NCBI RefSeq assembly: GCF_003258515.1
Contig: NZ_QGEH01000001.1
Span: 2,542,001 to 2,606,000, forward strand
Direction of reading: 5' to 3'
DNA from: Marinobacter bohaiensis
GTDB lineage: Bacteria > Pseudomonadota > Gammaproteobacteria > Pseudomonadales > Oleiphilaceae
DNA: 64,000 nucleotides
The notes beneath the pieces were generated by a model. It was not told the origin of the DNA. It worked only from the letters and a program-made list of their open reading frames with translations, and made no database searches. Position 1 is the stretch's first letter, and each line of letters starts with the position of its first letter. Both the position numbers and the translations under genes were made by a program. Below, one piece after another: positions 20,036-28,670 of the stretch.

Positions 20036-20333
20036 CGGCAAGTTCCAGAGAGAATCAGGGGCTCAGCCTATCATTCATCAGATAAATACAAAACAAGAAG
20101 ACCATCACCTTCCGGAATCAAACAGTCGCTCAAACCCAAGGGCCTTGAGTGCCATCCGGCGGACTCGTTGCATAGAACACACAACTTAACCCTTTGAACA
20201 CGCTTAATACGCTATACTCGAAGCCGGTATTACGGATACGGTATCGACAGATTTTCCGATAGGGATAATCAGGCGGATCCAGGTGATGCGCCGCCATAAT
20301 AAACATCAACGATAGAGAGACGGCTGCCCGGGC

Positions 20334-21110
20334 ATGGATACAACGCTCATTGTCATTTTCTTCGCGGTTATCGTACTGGTGTCCATCGCCGTTATCGTGC
20401 TTGTCCAGGCTCGCGAAAAAGCCCGGATCGAACGGGCCCGCAAGGCCAAATCCAGCGAAGACGGTTTTCGCCTCTGCCTGAGACTGCTGGATGAACTGCC
20501 TCCGCAGTACCTCACCCGGGACATCAAGTCGATCCTGCTGATGCGGGCCGAAGACGCTTGCCGCGAGCTGAAGGGGCTCAAGGGGGCTCAGCCCGTCGAC
20601 GACTGGGAAAAAGATCTCGTCACACGGCGGGAACGGATGCAAGACGGTGCCGACGAACGCTCTCCCGTGCGCATCGACAGTCCGGCCCGGGCCGGCGAAG
20701 TCCGCTCCATGTTGCAGTCCCTGTACCGGATCATCGAGGCCATGCAGAAGCGGGGCCGTCTCGACACCAAGCTGGCGCGCAAGAACCTCAAGCTGACGGT
20801 TTTCCTGGTGCACAAGACCACCGCCGACTTTCATGTCGCCCAGGCCCGCGACATGATCCGCCAGAAGCAGCTGCGCAAGGCAATCCACGCCTATCACCTG
20901 GCATCGACGGAGATGGGCAAGACCAAGGATCACCCACTGGCGGTCAAGTCCATCAAGAGTTACCGGACCCGCATCAAGGAGCTGGAGGACATGGTGACGA
21001 CCGAAGGGGCCAAAAGCCAGGAAGAGGAAAAGCACCGTCTCGACAAGGAATGGGACACCTTCCTGCACGAAGAGGAAGAGTGGAAGAAAAAAGCGGACTA
21101 TGACGACTAG
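20334..21110 (+). CDS. Membrane-anchored helical protein, function unknown
   Basis: 258 residues. One N-terminal transmembrane helix (about residues 4-25, LIVIFFAVIVLVSIAVIVLV) is followed by a charged, almost wholly helical cytoplasmic part with likely TPR-like or coiled-coil packing (KLARKNLKLTVFLVHKTT, QLRKAIHAYHLASTEM) and a Glu/Lys-rich C-terminus. I recognise no catalytic motif. It stands 85 bases upstream of the SagS-like kinase on the same strand, so it may share its transcript and be an accessory protein. The start ATG is the first in frame before the membrane helix; the ribosome site is poor. Confidence 0.75.
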   Translation: MDTTLIVIFFAVIVLVSIAVIVLVQAREKARIERARKAKSSEDGFRLCLRLLDELPPQYLTRDIKSILLMRAEDACRELKGLKGAQPVDDWEKDLVTRRERMQDGADERSPVRIDSPARAGEVRSMLQSLYRIIEAMQKRGRLDTKLARKNLKLTVFLVHKTTADFHVAQARDMIRQKQLRKAIHAYHLASTEMGKTKDHPLAVKSIKSYRTRIKELEDMVTTEGAKSQEEEKHRLDKEWDTFLHEEEEWKKKADYDD

Positions 21111-21195
21111 TGTTAGTGGCCGATGACCCGGGCAACGCAGTGCACTGCATGGACAGCCTGTTCGGCCGCCTTGTCCGAACAGGGACTGTAAACCG

Positions 21196-23520
21196 GTGAG
21201 TATGACATTCACAAAGCGCCTGTCGTTCAGGCTGACCCGCAACACAGTGCTCCTGGCCATGGCCCTGGGCGTCCTGCTCAATATGGTCCAGGTCACGCTG
21301 GACTATTTCACCGCCCGCAAGAGCATGGACGAGGAAATCCGGGCACTGATGGACATCAGTTTCAGCCCTGCCTCCCAGATCGCCTACAACATCGACACCC
21401 GCCTGGCCAAGGAACTGCTCGATGGCCTGCTGCGCCACCCGGCAATCATCGACGCCCGCATCGTCGACCCGGACGGCCGGGTGCTGGCCGCCTCTTCACG
21501 GCGCTCCACCGAGTCCACCTACCGGGTTCTGAGCGACTTCCTGTTCGGATCTTCCCGCGAATACAGTGAAAACCTGCGCGTGCCCCAGCTGGAGGAAATC
21601 CCCCTCGGCCAACTGGAAGTGCGCATCGACACCTATCACTACGGCACGGCCTTTCTGAGCCGCGCCGGGTATACCCTGTTCAGCGGCTTCATCAAGAGCC
21701 TGATCCTGAGCATCATCCTGCTGTTCGTGTTCTATTTCATCCTCACCAAACCGCTGATGCGAGTCATCCAGGCCCTGCGCGAGGTGGAACCGCAGGCGCC
21801 GGAAAAAGTGCGTCTGCCGATCCCGGGCAATCACCAGAACGACGAGATCGGTCAGATGGTCGGCATCATCAACGAGCACCTGGATACCATCGACAGCAGC
21901 CTGGACCAGGTGCGCCTGGCCGAAAGCAAGATGAAGCACTATTCGTCCAAGCTGGAACGGGAGGTCGAAGACCGCACCCGGGAGATCTCCGAGAAGAACG
22001 AAGCCCTGCAACGCGGCAACCGGGCCCTGATCCGGGCCAAGGAAGACGCCGTACACCGGGCCCGCAGCCGCGCTAACTTCCTGGCCAGCATGAGTCACGA
22101 AATCCGCACCCCACTCAACGGCGTGCTGGGTATGCTGGAGCTGGCCCTGGACGGCGAGATGTCGCCAAGTCAGCGCAACCGGCTGGAGATCGCCCGCAAC
22201 GCCGGCCAAAGCCTCCTGGGACTGCTCAACGACATTCTGGACATTTCCAAGGTGGAAGCCGGCAAACTGAGCCTGGAAGCGATCGAGTTCAGCCTGCGCG
22301 ATGTCATTGAGGAATGCGCCACCCTGCTCAACCAGCAGGCCCGAGGCCGCGACGTGCAACTGGTGATCGACATCGACCCGGCCCTGCCGGAAACCTTCCA
22401 GGGCGACCCGACCCGGGTACGCCAGATCATCAACAACCTGCTGGGCAACGGCATCAAGTTCACCGAGGCCGGTGAAGTCCGCATCCGCGCTCTGTGCCAG
22501 GATGGCGAGACCCGGATTGACGTGATCGATACCGGCATCGGCATGACCGACGAGACCCTGCGCCGCATCTTTTCGCCGTTTGCCCAGGGTAAAGCCGACA
22601 CCACCCGACGCTTCGGCGGCACCGGGCTCGGGCTGACCCTGTGCCGGCAATTGGTGGAACGCATGCATGGACAGATTACCGTGGAGTCCCGCGAAAACCG
22701 CGGCACCCATTTCACAGTCATCCTGCCCCTGCCCGTCCGCAGCCCGTCCCTGGTCACCCAGATGGACCAGTCCCCGTTGCGGGACCAGGGCGTCATCCTC
22801 GACATCCCGCTGGACAATCCGCATCGCCTGCCACTGGAACGTCAGCTCCAGGCCTGGCAGATTCCCGTGCTGGAAACCGATGCCGAGCAGGCCGGCGCCT
22901 ACCTGTGCGACACGGATCTCTGGACCCGGGGGGCGCTGGTGGATCAGTCCCCCGTTGCCCCCCTGATCCTGTTCGGTGAACCGGAGCAGTCGATCACCAA
23001 CCTGGCCGGGGAAACACCTCGGGTAGTGGCCCTGCCCCTACGCCGCGACCAGCTGCAGGACGTTCTGCAGTGGGCTTCAGGGGAACGGGCAGCGGATGAG
23101 ATCGCCGCGCCCTCGCCGCCCCGGGAAGCGAGCCCGGACCTGAACATCCTTCTGGTGGAGGACAACCGGGTCAACCAGATCGTGGCCAGCAGCATGCTGC
23201 GCAAGCTGGGGTATCGGGTGGATCTGGCGGAGAACGGTGAGCGGGCCCTGGCCGCCCTGCGCCAGCAGGATTACGACATCGTGCTGATGGACTGTCAGAT
23301 GCCGGTGATGGACGGCTACGCCGCCACTGGCCACATTCGCAAACACCCGCAATGGAAACATCTGCCGGTGATCGCCGTAACGGCCAACGTCATGCAGGGG
23401 GACAAGGAAGACTGCCTGGCAGCGGGCATGAACGACTACGTCACCAAGCCCTACAACAAGGACGAGCTACGCGCGGTGATCGAACGCTGGGCCGGCCATA
23501 CCGTCGCTCAGGGTAAATGA
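21196..23520 (+). CDS. sagS: SagS-like hybrid sensor histidine kinase
   Basis: 774 residues. A membrane helix (about 17-36) and a periplasmic sensor region are followed by a second helix (about 164-184) and HAMP-like and coiled-coil linkers. The HisKA domain has H301 in MSHEIRTPLNG, the HATPase domain has IINNLLGNGIKF and GTGLGLTL, and the C-terminal receiver domain has phospho-acceptor D699 in IVLMDCQMPVMDG. P. aeruginosa SagS, which governs the motile-to-sessile switch and signals through HptB, has this architecture and stands beside ospR and gpx, as here. GTG at 21196 is used; an ATG at 21202 is possible. The 3' end overlaps the convergent ospR gene by 13 bases. Confidence 0.87.
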   Translation: MSMTFTKRLSFRLTRNTVLLAMALGVLLNMVQVTLDYFTARKSMDEEIRALMDISFSPASQIAYNIDTRLAKELLDGLLRHPAIIDARIVDPDGRVLAASSRRSTESTYRVLSDFLFGSSREYSENLRVPQLEEIPLGQLEVRIDTYHYGTAFLSRAGYTLFSGFIKSLILSIILLFVFYFILTKPLMRVIQALREVEPQAPEKVRLPIPGNHQNDEIGQMVGIINEHLDTIDSSLDQVRLAESKMKHYSSKLEREVEDRTREISEKNEALQRGNRALIRAKEDAVHRARSRANFLASMSHEIRTPLNGVLGMLELALDGEMSPSQRNRLEIARNAGQSLLGLLNDILDISKVEAGKLSLEAIEFSLRDVIEECATLLNQQARGRDVQLVIDIDPALPETFQGDPTRVRQIINNLLGNGIKFTEAGEVRIRALCQDGETRIDVIDTGIGMTDETLRRIFSPFAQGKADTTRRFGGTGLGLTLCRQLVERMHGQITVESRENRGTHFTVILPLPVRSPSLVTQMDQSPLRDQGVILDIPLDNPHRLPLERQLQAWQIPVLETDAEQAGAYLCDTDLWTRGALVDQSPVAPLILFGEPEQSITNLAGETPRVVALPLRRDQLQDVLQWASGERAADEIAAPSPPREASPDLNILLVEDNRVNQIVASSMLRKLGYRVDLAENGERALAALRQQDYDIVLMDCQMPVMDGYAATGHIRKHPQWKHLPVIAVTANVMQGDKEDCLAAGMNDYVTKPYNKDELRAVIERWAGHTVAQGK

Positions 23521-23981
23521 TCCAGCAACGCCTGCAGTGACGATCGCAACTGCCGGGCCTGCTCCGTATCCAGGCCGCTGCGGCACATCAGTTCGCCGGG
23601 CACGGATTCGGCACGTTGGCGCAGGGAGCGGCCGGTCTCGGTCAGGGATACCACAACCACCCGCTCGTCCTCCGGGTGACGCTGACGCCGCAGCAGACCG
23701 CGGGATTCGAGGCGCTTCAATAGCGGCGTCAGGGTCCCGGAATCGAGCCGCAGCCGCTGCCCCAGGAAAGAGACGCTGATCACTTCGGTGGCCTCGGCAA
23801 CCTGCTCCGCCTCCCACAACACCAACATCACCAGGTATTGCGGATAGGTCAGCCCGAGCTCTTCCAGCAGCGGGCGATAAAGGCCGGTGATCGCGCGATT
23901 GGCCGCGTACAGCGCGAAACAGACCTGGTTGTCCAGCGCCAGCGGATCCTTGTTCTCACTCATTGCGGTCGTGGTACCCAT
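23508..23981 (-). CDS. ospR: OspR/OhrR-type redox-sensing MarR regulator
   Basis: 157 residues, MarR-family winged helix (VISVSFLGQRLRLDSGTLTPLLKRLESRGLLRR, wing with DERVVVVSLTETG). C21 in NQVCFALYAANR is the reactive cysteine of OhrR-type peroxide sensors; a second cysteine, C133, could form the disulfide of two-cysteine members such as OspR. The ATG at 23981 immediately follows the gpx stop (TGAATG), so regulator and peroxidase are translated together. An internal start at 23963 is possible but less well placed. Likely represses its own operon until oxidised. Confidence 0.86.
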   Translation of the reverse strand: MGTTTAMSENKDPLALDNQVCFALYAANRAITGLYRPLLEELGLTYPQYLVMLVLWEAEQVAEATEVISVSFLGQRLRLDSGTLTPLLKRLESRGLLRRQRHPEDERVVVVSLTETGRSLRQRAESVPGELMCRSGLDTEQARQLRSSLQALLDHLP

Positions 23982-24470
23982 TCATGACAGAAGCTTTTCG
24001 ATATCCTCCCGGATGTCTTCCGGGCGGGTTGTCGGCGGGTAGCGCTTGACCACCTCACCCTCGCGGTTGACGAGAAACTTGGTGAAGTTCCATTTGATCT
24101 TCTCCGACCCCATCACGCCGCGCGCCTCACGCTTGAGAAACTGGTAGAGGGGATGCGTTCCGTCGCCATTGACCTCGATCTTGGCGAACATCGGGAAGTC
24201 AACGCCATAGTTCAGGCTACAGAACTGGCTGATCTCGTCGTTGTCACCGGGATCCTGGCTCATGAACTGGTTACACGGAAAACCCAGCACGCTGAGCCCG
24301 CGATCCGACAGCTCACGGTGAAGCGCCTGCAACCCTTCGAACTGCGGGGTGAAGCCGCACTTGCTGGCCGTGTTCACAATCAGCATCACATGGCCCTTGT
24401 ACTCGGCCAGGGACCGGTCCCTGCCCTGGATATCCTGCACGTTGAAGCTGTAGATGTCTTCCGTTGCCAT
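23982..24470 (-). CDS. gpx: Glutathione peroxidase (BtuE family)
   Basis: Reduces peroxides with thiols. 162 residues: NTASKCGFTPQFEGL with the active cysteine, GFPCNQFMSQDPG with the conserved Gln, and KIKWNFTKFLV with the Trp-Asn pair of the tetrad. The start is the ATG at 24470, with GGGGAGTG upstream; the longer frame adds 26 residues that lie in the promoter. First gene of a two-gene operon with the MarR regulator. Confidence 0.93.
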   Translation of the reverse strand: MATEDIYSFNVQDIQGRDRSLAEYKGHVMLIVNTASKCGFTPQFEGLQALHRELSDRGLSVLGFPCNQFMSQDPGDNDEISQFCSLNYGVDFPMFAKIEVNGDGTHPLYQFLKREARGVMGSEKIKWNFTKFLVNREGEVVKRYPPTTRPEDIREDIEKLLS

Positions 24471-24604
24471 AGTCACTCCCCGATTAGCGGTGTCTTTCGG
24501 AATCCGGTCGCCAGCCTGACGGGCACCGGGCTTATTATTTTTCACCATTTAATTTTGCACAACAGAGTGCGTCTGGCAACGACGTAACACCGCCGATCAG
24601 GCCA

Positions 24605-25273
24605 TCAATCGACGGTCATCGACAGGATCCGGCTGATGTGTGCCATGGGCAGGCCGGACTGTTCGCGCCAGGTGACGAAGGCGTCGTTCACGCGCTGCCT
24701 GTCCGCCTTACGAGTGGGTTTATCGTCTATCACATCGCTGGCCTGCAGGGCCGCCAGCACATCGTCGGTCAACAGAAAGGTGTCGCGACCGACCAGACGC
24801 AGGAAGCGAGCGCCGGAATGACCGCCCATGCGCTGGAAACGCTTGCCGAGCCAGCGCCACAACCCGAACAGGTCGTCGTCCGGCCACTGCGCCAGAAACT
24901 GGCCGAAACCGCCCTCCGCCTGACTGACGCGATGCAGTTCGCCGGCATTGACCGGGATCGTGCGCAGCTTGCCCCAATGACGAATCAGCTTCGGGTTCTG
25001 CATGGCGGATTCCAGCTGCTCTTCGGAGAGCAGCATCAGTTTCTCCGGCTCAAAGGCCCAGAACCATTCCTCGAACACCGGCCAGCGCTCGTTGATCAGG
25101 CTGTGCTTCATGCCGGCCTGAAAGATCCGTCGGGTCATGGCGGACAGGTAGAATCGATCGGGCAAACCGGCCAGCTCCTGAGCGCTGCGCACCGGCGGCA
25201 TCCGCGCCGCCAACGCCGAAGGACCGCCCGCGCGGGCAGCGGCACGATCGTGGATGACGTCAAAAGCCAGCAT
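24605..25273 (-). CDS. DNA-3-methyladenine glycosylase I family protein
   Basis: 222 residues. It has the helical glycosylase pattern of the Tag family: FYLSAMTRRIFQAGMKHSLINERWPVFEEWFWAFEP, MQNPKLIRHWGKLRTIPVNA and GRDTFLLTDDV. It probably removes alkylated adenine from DNA. Unlike classical Tag it lacks the N-terminal CxW zinc-binding motif and begins MLAFDVIHDRAAARAG, so it belongs to a divergent branch. The ATG at 25273 fits the family start. It sits where some relatives carry msrB between gpx and alaA. Substrate not certain. Confidence 0.82.
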   Translation of the reverse strand: MLAFDVIHDRAAARAGGPSALAARMPPVRSAQELAGLPDRFYLSAMTRRIFQAGMKHSLINERWPVFEEWFWAFEPEKLMLLSEEQLESAMQNPKLIRHWGKLRTIPVNAGELHRVSQAEGGFGQFLAQWPDDDLFGLWRWLGKRFQRMGGHSGARFLRLVGRDTFLLTDDVLAALQASDVIDDKPTRKADRQRVNDAFVTWREQSGLPMAHISRILSMTVD

Positions 25274-25501
25274 GTCTGTCTCCCTGTACACTGAATACCG
25301 ATACAGCAAGTCATCAGCCGCCAACTGTACCGGTCGCCGGGCCAGAGACTGTGACTCTCAAATTCCGGGCCATTGTGCCACTATTCATCACAATTCAGGA
25401 GCCTTTCGCCCTTTCTACCCAACTGGCGCTTTGGCTAGAATAGAACGCTTCCGGGATAACCGGGCAATCGATACACCCCATCTTTCAGGAATTGAACGCT
25501 C

Positions 25502-26716
25502 ATGCAGAATTTCAAGAAGTCCGCCAAGCTGGATAACGTGTGCTATGAAATCCGCGGTCCGGTTCTGCGTGAAGCGCGTCGCCTGGAAGAGGAAGGCCAT
25601 CGGGTACTGAAGCTCAACATCGGCAACCCGGCCGCCTTCGAGATGGACGTTCCCGAAGAGATCCAGCAGGACGTCATCTATAACATGCACTCAGCCCAGG
25701 GCTACGTGGAATCCAAGGGCCTGTTTTCCGCCCGCAAGGCGGTCATGCATTACTGCCAGCAGCGCGGCATCGAAAAAGTCGACATCGACGACGTCTACCT
25801 GGGCAACGGCGTCAGCGAGCTGATCGTCATGTCCATGCAGGCCCTGTTGAACACCGGTGACGAGGTGCTCGTTCCAGCCCCGGACTATCCGCTCTGGACC
25901 GCCGCCGTCACCCTGTCCAGCGGCAAGCCGGTGCACTACCACTGCGACGAATCCCAGGACTGGTTCCCGGACATCGACGACATTCGCAGCAAGATCACAT
26001 CGCGCAGCCGCGCCATTGTGCTGATCAACCCGAACAACCCGACCGGTGCCGTGTATCCGCCGGAACTGCTGGAACAGGTCATCGAACTGGCACGCCAGCA
26101 CAACCTGATCGTGCTGTCCGACGAAATCTACGACAAGATCCTCTACGACGGCGCCAGGCACGTATCCACCGCCTCCCTGGCGGACGACGTGCTGTTCTTC
26201 ACCTACAACGGCCTGTCCAAGAACTACCGGGCGGCGGGTTACCGCTCCGGCTGGATGATCATCAGCGGCGCCAAGCACAAGGCCCGTGATCTGATCGAGG
26301 GCATCGAGATGCTGGCCTCCATGCGCCTGTGCTCCAATGTGCCGGCGCAACTGGCGATCCAGACGGCCCTGGGTGGCTACCAGTCGATCAACGATCTGGT
26401 GGCGCCGGGCGGGCGGCTCTACGAACAGCGCGAAACCGCCTGGTCCCTGCTCAATGACATCCCCGGTGTCAGCTGCGTGAAGCCCGCCGGCGCGCTGTAC
26501 ATGTTCCCCAAGCTGGATCCCAAACGCTTTCCGATCTTCGACGATGAGAAGCTGGTCCTGGATCTGCTGATGCAGGAGCGTATCCTGCTGGTGCAGGGCT
26601 CGGCCTTCAATATCGAGGACCGGCAACACCTCCGGGTGGTGTTCCTGCCGCGGGTCGACACCCTGGAAGACGCCGTCAAGCGCCTGGCGCACTTCCTGTC
26701 GACCTACCAGCAGTAA
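25502..26716 (+). CDS. alaA: Glutamate-pyruvate aminotransferase AlaA
   Basis: PLP-dependent class I/II aminotransferase that makes alanine from pyruvate and glutamate. 404 residues: KLNIGNPAAFEMDVPEEI, YLGNGVSELIVMSMQALL, PAPDYPLWTAAV, INPNNPTGAVYP, and the PLP lysine K240 in YNGLSKNYRAAGYRSGWM. The N-terminus MQNFKKSAKLDNVCYEIRGP is that of AlaA (YfbQ). TAGAAT at 25436-25441 is a plausible -10 element. The 154-residue gene and htpX follow on the same strand, as in P. aeruginosa. Confidence 0.93.
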   Translation: MQNFKKSAKLDNVCYEIRGPVLREARRLEEEGHRVLKLNIGNPAAFEMDVPEEIQQDVIYNMHSAQGYVESKGLFSARKAVMHYCQQRGIEKVDIDDVYLGNGVSELIVMSMQALLNTGDEVLVPAPDYPLWTAAVTLSSGKPVHYHCDESQDWFPDIDDIRSKITSRSRAIVLINPNNPTGAVYPPELLEQVIELARQHNLIVLSDEIYDKILYDGARHVSTASLADDVLFFTYNGLSKNYRAAGYRSGWMIISGAKHKARDLIEGIEMLASMRLCSNVPAQLAIQTALGGYQSINDLVAPGGRLYEQRETAWSLLNDIPGVSCVKPAGALYMFPKLDPKRFPIFDDEKLVLDLLMQERILLVQGSAFNIEDRQHLRVVFLPRVDTLEDAVKRLAHFLSTYQQ

Positions 26717-26745
26717 ATCATCGGCAAGCGGGACGTATCAGCACC

Positions 26746-27210
26746 ATGGCAGACATCCACATCGAGGAGTTCTTCCGGGACACCGCCATCATCCTCGTAC
26801 AGCTCTACAACGCCTTTCCGCGCAAGGTAAGCCTGTACGTGGAAGACATCGCCGGCCCGGACACCCCCGACGAGTTCGGCCTGCACAGCCGCCGTCACCG
26901 CGCCTGTTTCTCCACCATGCTGTGGCTCGCCGAAGAGGGGCACATCCGCTACCAGGATACGATCCACCAGGACGCCGTCGACCAGGTGGTGCTGACGCAA
27001 CCCACCTTCACCCGGCTCAACGCCGCGGTGCGCACCGATGCCCTGCCCGCTTCCCTGGCCGGTACTTACCCGGAAGACACCGAAGGCCTGCCGCCCGCGG
27101 TTCAGGCCGACCTGGCCACCAATATCCACCTGGTGCGCGTTGCCCTGAAGCACGGCAACTCATCGCTGCTGGCCGATACGGTCCATACCATCCTCTTCGT
27201 CGGCAACTGA
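26746..27210 (+). CDS. Conserved hypothetical protein between alaA and htpX
   Basis: 154 residues, soluble, acidic; no signal or membrane segment. MADIHIEEFFRDTAIILVQLYNAFPRKVSLYVEDIAGPD leads to HRACFSTMLWLAEEGHIRYQD, which reads like a winged-helix with a recognition helix and wing, so a DNA-binding or protein-docking role is conceivable. I do not know the function. Position between an alanine aminotransferase and htpX is conserved in Pseudomonas as I recall. 29 bp after alaA. Confidence 0.78.
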   Translation: MADIHIEEFFRDTAIILVQLYNAFPRKVSLYVEDIAGPDTPDEFGLHSRRHRACFSTMLWLAEEGHIRYQDTIHQDAVDQVVLTQPTFTRLNAAVRTDALPASLAGTYPEDTEGLPPAVQADLATNIHLVRVALKHGNSSLLADTVHTILFVGN

Positions 27211-27322
27211 TCCGCGACCGAAAAAGCCCGCAGCCCTCCAGGTTAATTCCCTGTAATCCCATTGAACGGGAATTCTGCCGCCCCGATATTGTCTGTCGTA
27301 TTCAACTGGAGGTTGGAACCTG

Positions 27323-28204
27323 ATGAGAATTCTGCTCTTCCTCGCCACAAACCTGGCGGTGATTGTGGTAGCCAGCATCACGCTGAAACTGATTGGCGTG
27401 GACAGCTACCTGGCACAGAACGGCATTGCCTACGGCAACCTGCTGATTTTTGCCGCTGTCTTCGGCTTCGCGGGATCAATTATCTCGCTACTGATTTCCA
27501 AGAAGATGGCGCTCTGGAGCACCCGCGCCCAGATCATCGAACAACCACGCACGCCGGCCGAACGCTGGCTGGTGGAAACCGTGGCCGACCTGGCCCAGCA
27601 GGCCGGCATAAAGATGCCGGATGTGGCCATCTTCCCGGCTAGCCAGTCCAACGCGTTTGCCACGGGCTGGAACAAGAACGATGCGCTGGTGGCCGTCAGC
27701 CAGGGCTTGCTGGAACGCTTCAACAAGAACGAAATCCGTGCGGTGCTGGGTCATGAGATCGGTCACGTGGCCAACGGCGATATGGTGACGCTGGCGCTGA
27801 TCCAGGGCGTGGTCAACACCTTCGTGATCTTCGCCGCCCGGGTGATCGGCTCCGTGGTGGACCGGGTCATCCTCAAGAACGAAAACGGCCACGGCATCGG
27901 CTTTTTCGTGGTCAGCATGATCGCCGAAGTGGTCCTGGGCATCCTCGCCAGCACCATCGTGTTCTGGTTCTCACGCCGGCGGGAATTCCGCGCCGACATT
28001 GCCGGCGCCCAGCTGGCCGGCACCGGCGCCATGATCAGCGCCCTGGAACGACTGCGCCAGGAAAGCGGTGTGCCCGACCAGATGCCCGACTCCATGCAGG
28101 CGTTCGGTATCAACCGTGGCGCCCGCGGTGGCCTGAGCGCCCTGTTCATGACGCACCCACCGCTGGAAGAGCGCATTGCCGCCCTGCAGGGCCGGGGCAA
28201 CTGA
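27323..28204 (+). CDS. htpX: Membrane zinc metalloprotease HtpX
   Basis: Inner-membrane M48 protease that degrades misfolded membrane proteins together with FtsH. 293 residues, the same as E. coli HtpX. Two N-terminal membrane helices (about 1-22 and 38-58), zinc motif HEIGH at 144-148, two more hydrophobic segments (about 157-175 and 193-217), then [16 protein letters not shown] with the third ligand, and the end [23 protein letters not shown] lies before the ATG. Closed by a hairpin at 28212. Confidence 0.95.
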   Translation: MRILLFLATNLAVIVVASITLKLIGVDSYLAQNGIAYGNLLIFAAVFGFAGSIISLLISKKMALWSTRAQIIEQPRTPAERWLVETVADLAQQAGIKMPDVAIFPASQSNAFATGWNKNDALVAVSQGLLERFNKNEIRAVLGHEIGHVANGDMVTLALIQGVVNTFVIFAARVIGSVVDRVILKNENGHGIGFFVVSMIAEVVLGILASTIVFWFSRRREFRADIAGAQLAGTGAMISALERLRQESGVPDQMPDSMQAFGINRGARGGLSALFMTHPPLEERIAALQGRGN

Positions 28205-28211
28205 GTTTGAT

Positions 28212-28236
28212 GGCGGGGCCCTTCGCCCCGCCTTAT
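28212..28236 (+). terminator. Hairpin terminator after htpX
   Basis: GGCGGGGC (28212-28219) and GCCCCGCC (28225-28232) form a perfect eight-base stem with a five-base loop. The following TTATCT is a poor T-run, so termination may be partial. Confidence 0.6.
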
Positions 28237-28412
28237 CTCTGCACTTTCCCCGGCTTGGGCCCCACCTTCGTACAATAGCTTCCCTCTCCGCCGACTGACA
28301 GACTGTTGCAAAGGTCAGGCAACAGCAGGCATCGTACCGATGTCATCAATCGGACACATAGCTGCTTTAGCCTGCCAGCAGGATGAAACGACAACCGAGA
28401 GAGGCCGGATTC

Positions 28413-28577
28413 ATGACGCAACAGCAACCGCAAACGGAAAGCTGGATGAACGGCGCCGCCATCGTCCTGTCCGATGGCCGTGAAGTACCGATTACCGATG
28501 CGATGGTTCGCTCATCGCTGGCACAGCTGGCTGACGCGGATGACACCCGCGAGGAGCCGCTGCGCAAAGTAGGCTAA
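28413..28577 (+). CDS. Small protein of unknown function (54 residues)
   Basis: MTQQQPQTESWMNGAAIVLS leads to DGREVPITDAMVRSSLAQLA and a short acidic tail. The ATG at 28413 has GAGAGG about 11 bases upstream, better than the earlier in-frame ATG at 28383, whose ribosome site would touch the start codon. The central 'DGREVPITDAMVRSSL' looks like a conserved strand-helix unit, and codon use fits the neighbourhood. It converges on pdxB. Function unknown; reality of the gene is likely but not proved. Confidence 0.6.
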   Translation: MTQQQPQTESWMNGAAIVLSDGREVPITDAMVRSSLAQLADADDTREEPLRKVG

Positions 28578-28670
28578 CAGGCGCGATCCCGGATCGGGCC
28601 GCCGACAGACACAGCGGATAAGTGTTGAAATGGCCGGCCAGCGGACGCTTGCCGGCGGATCGACGAAGCG

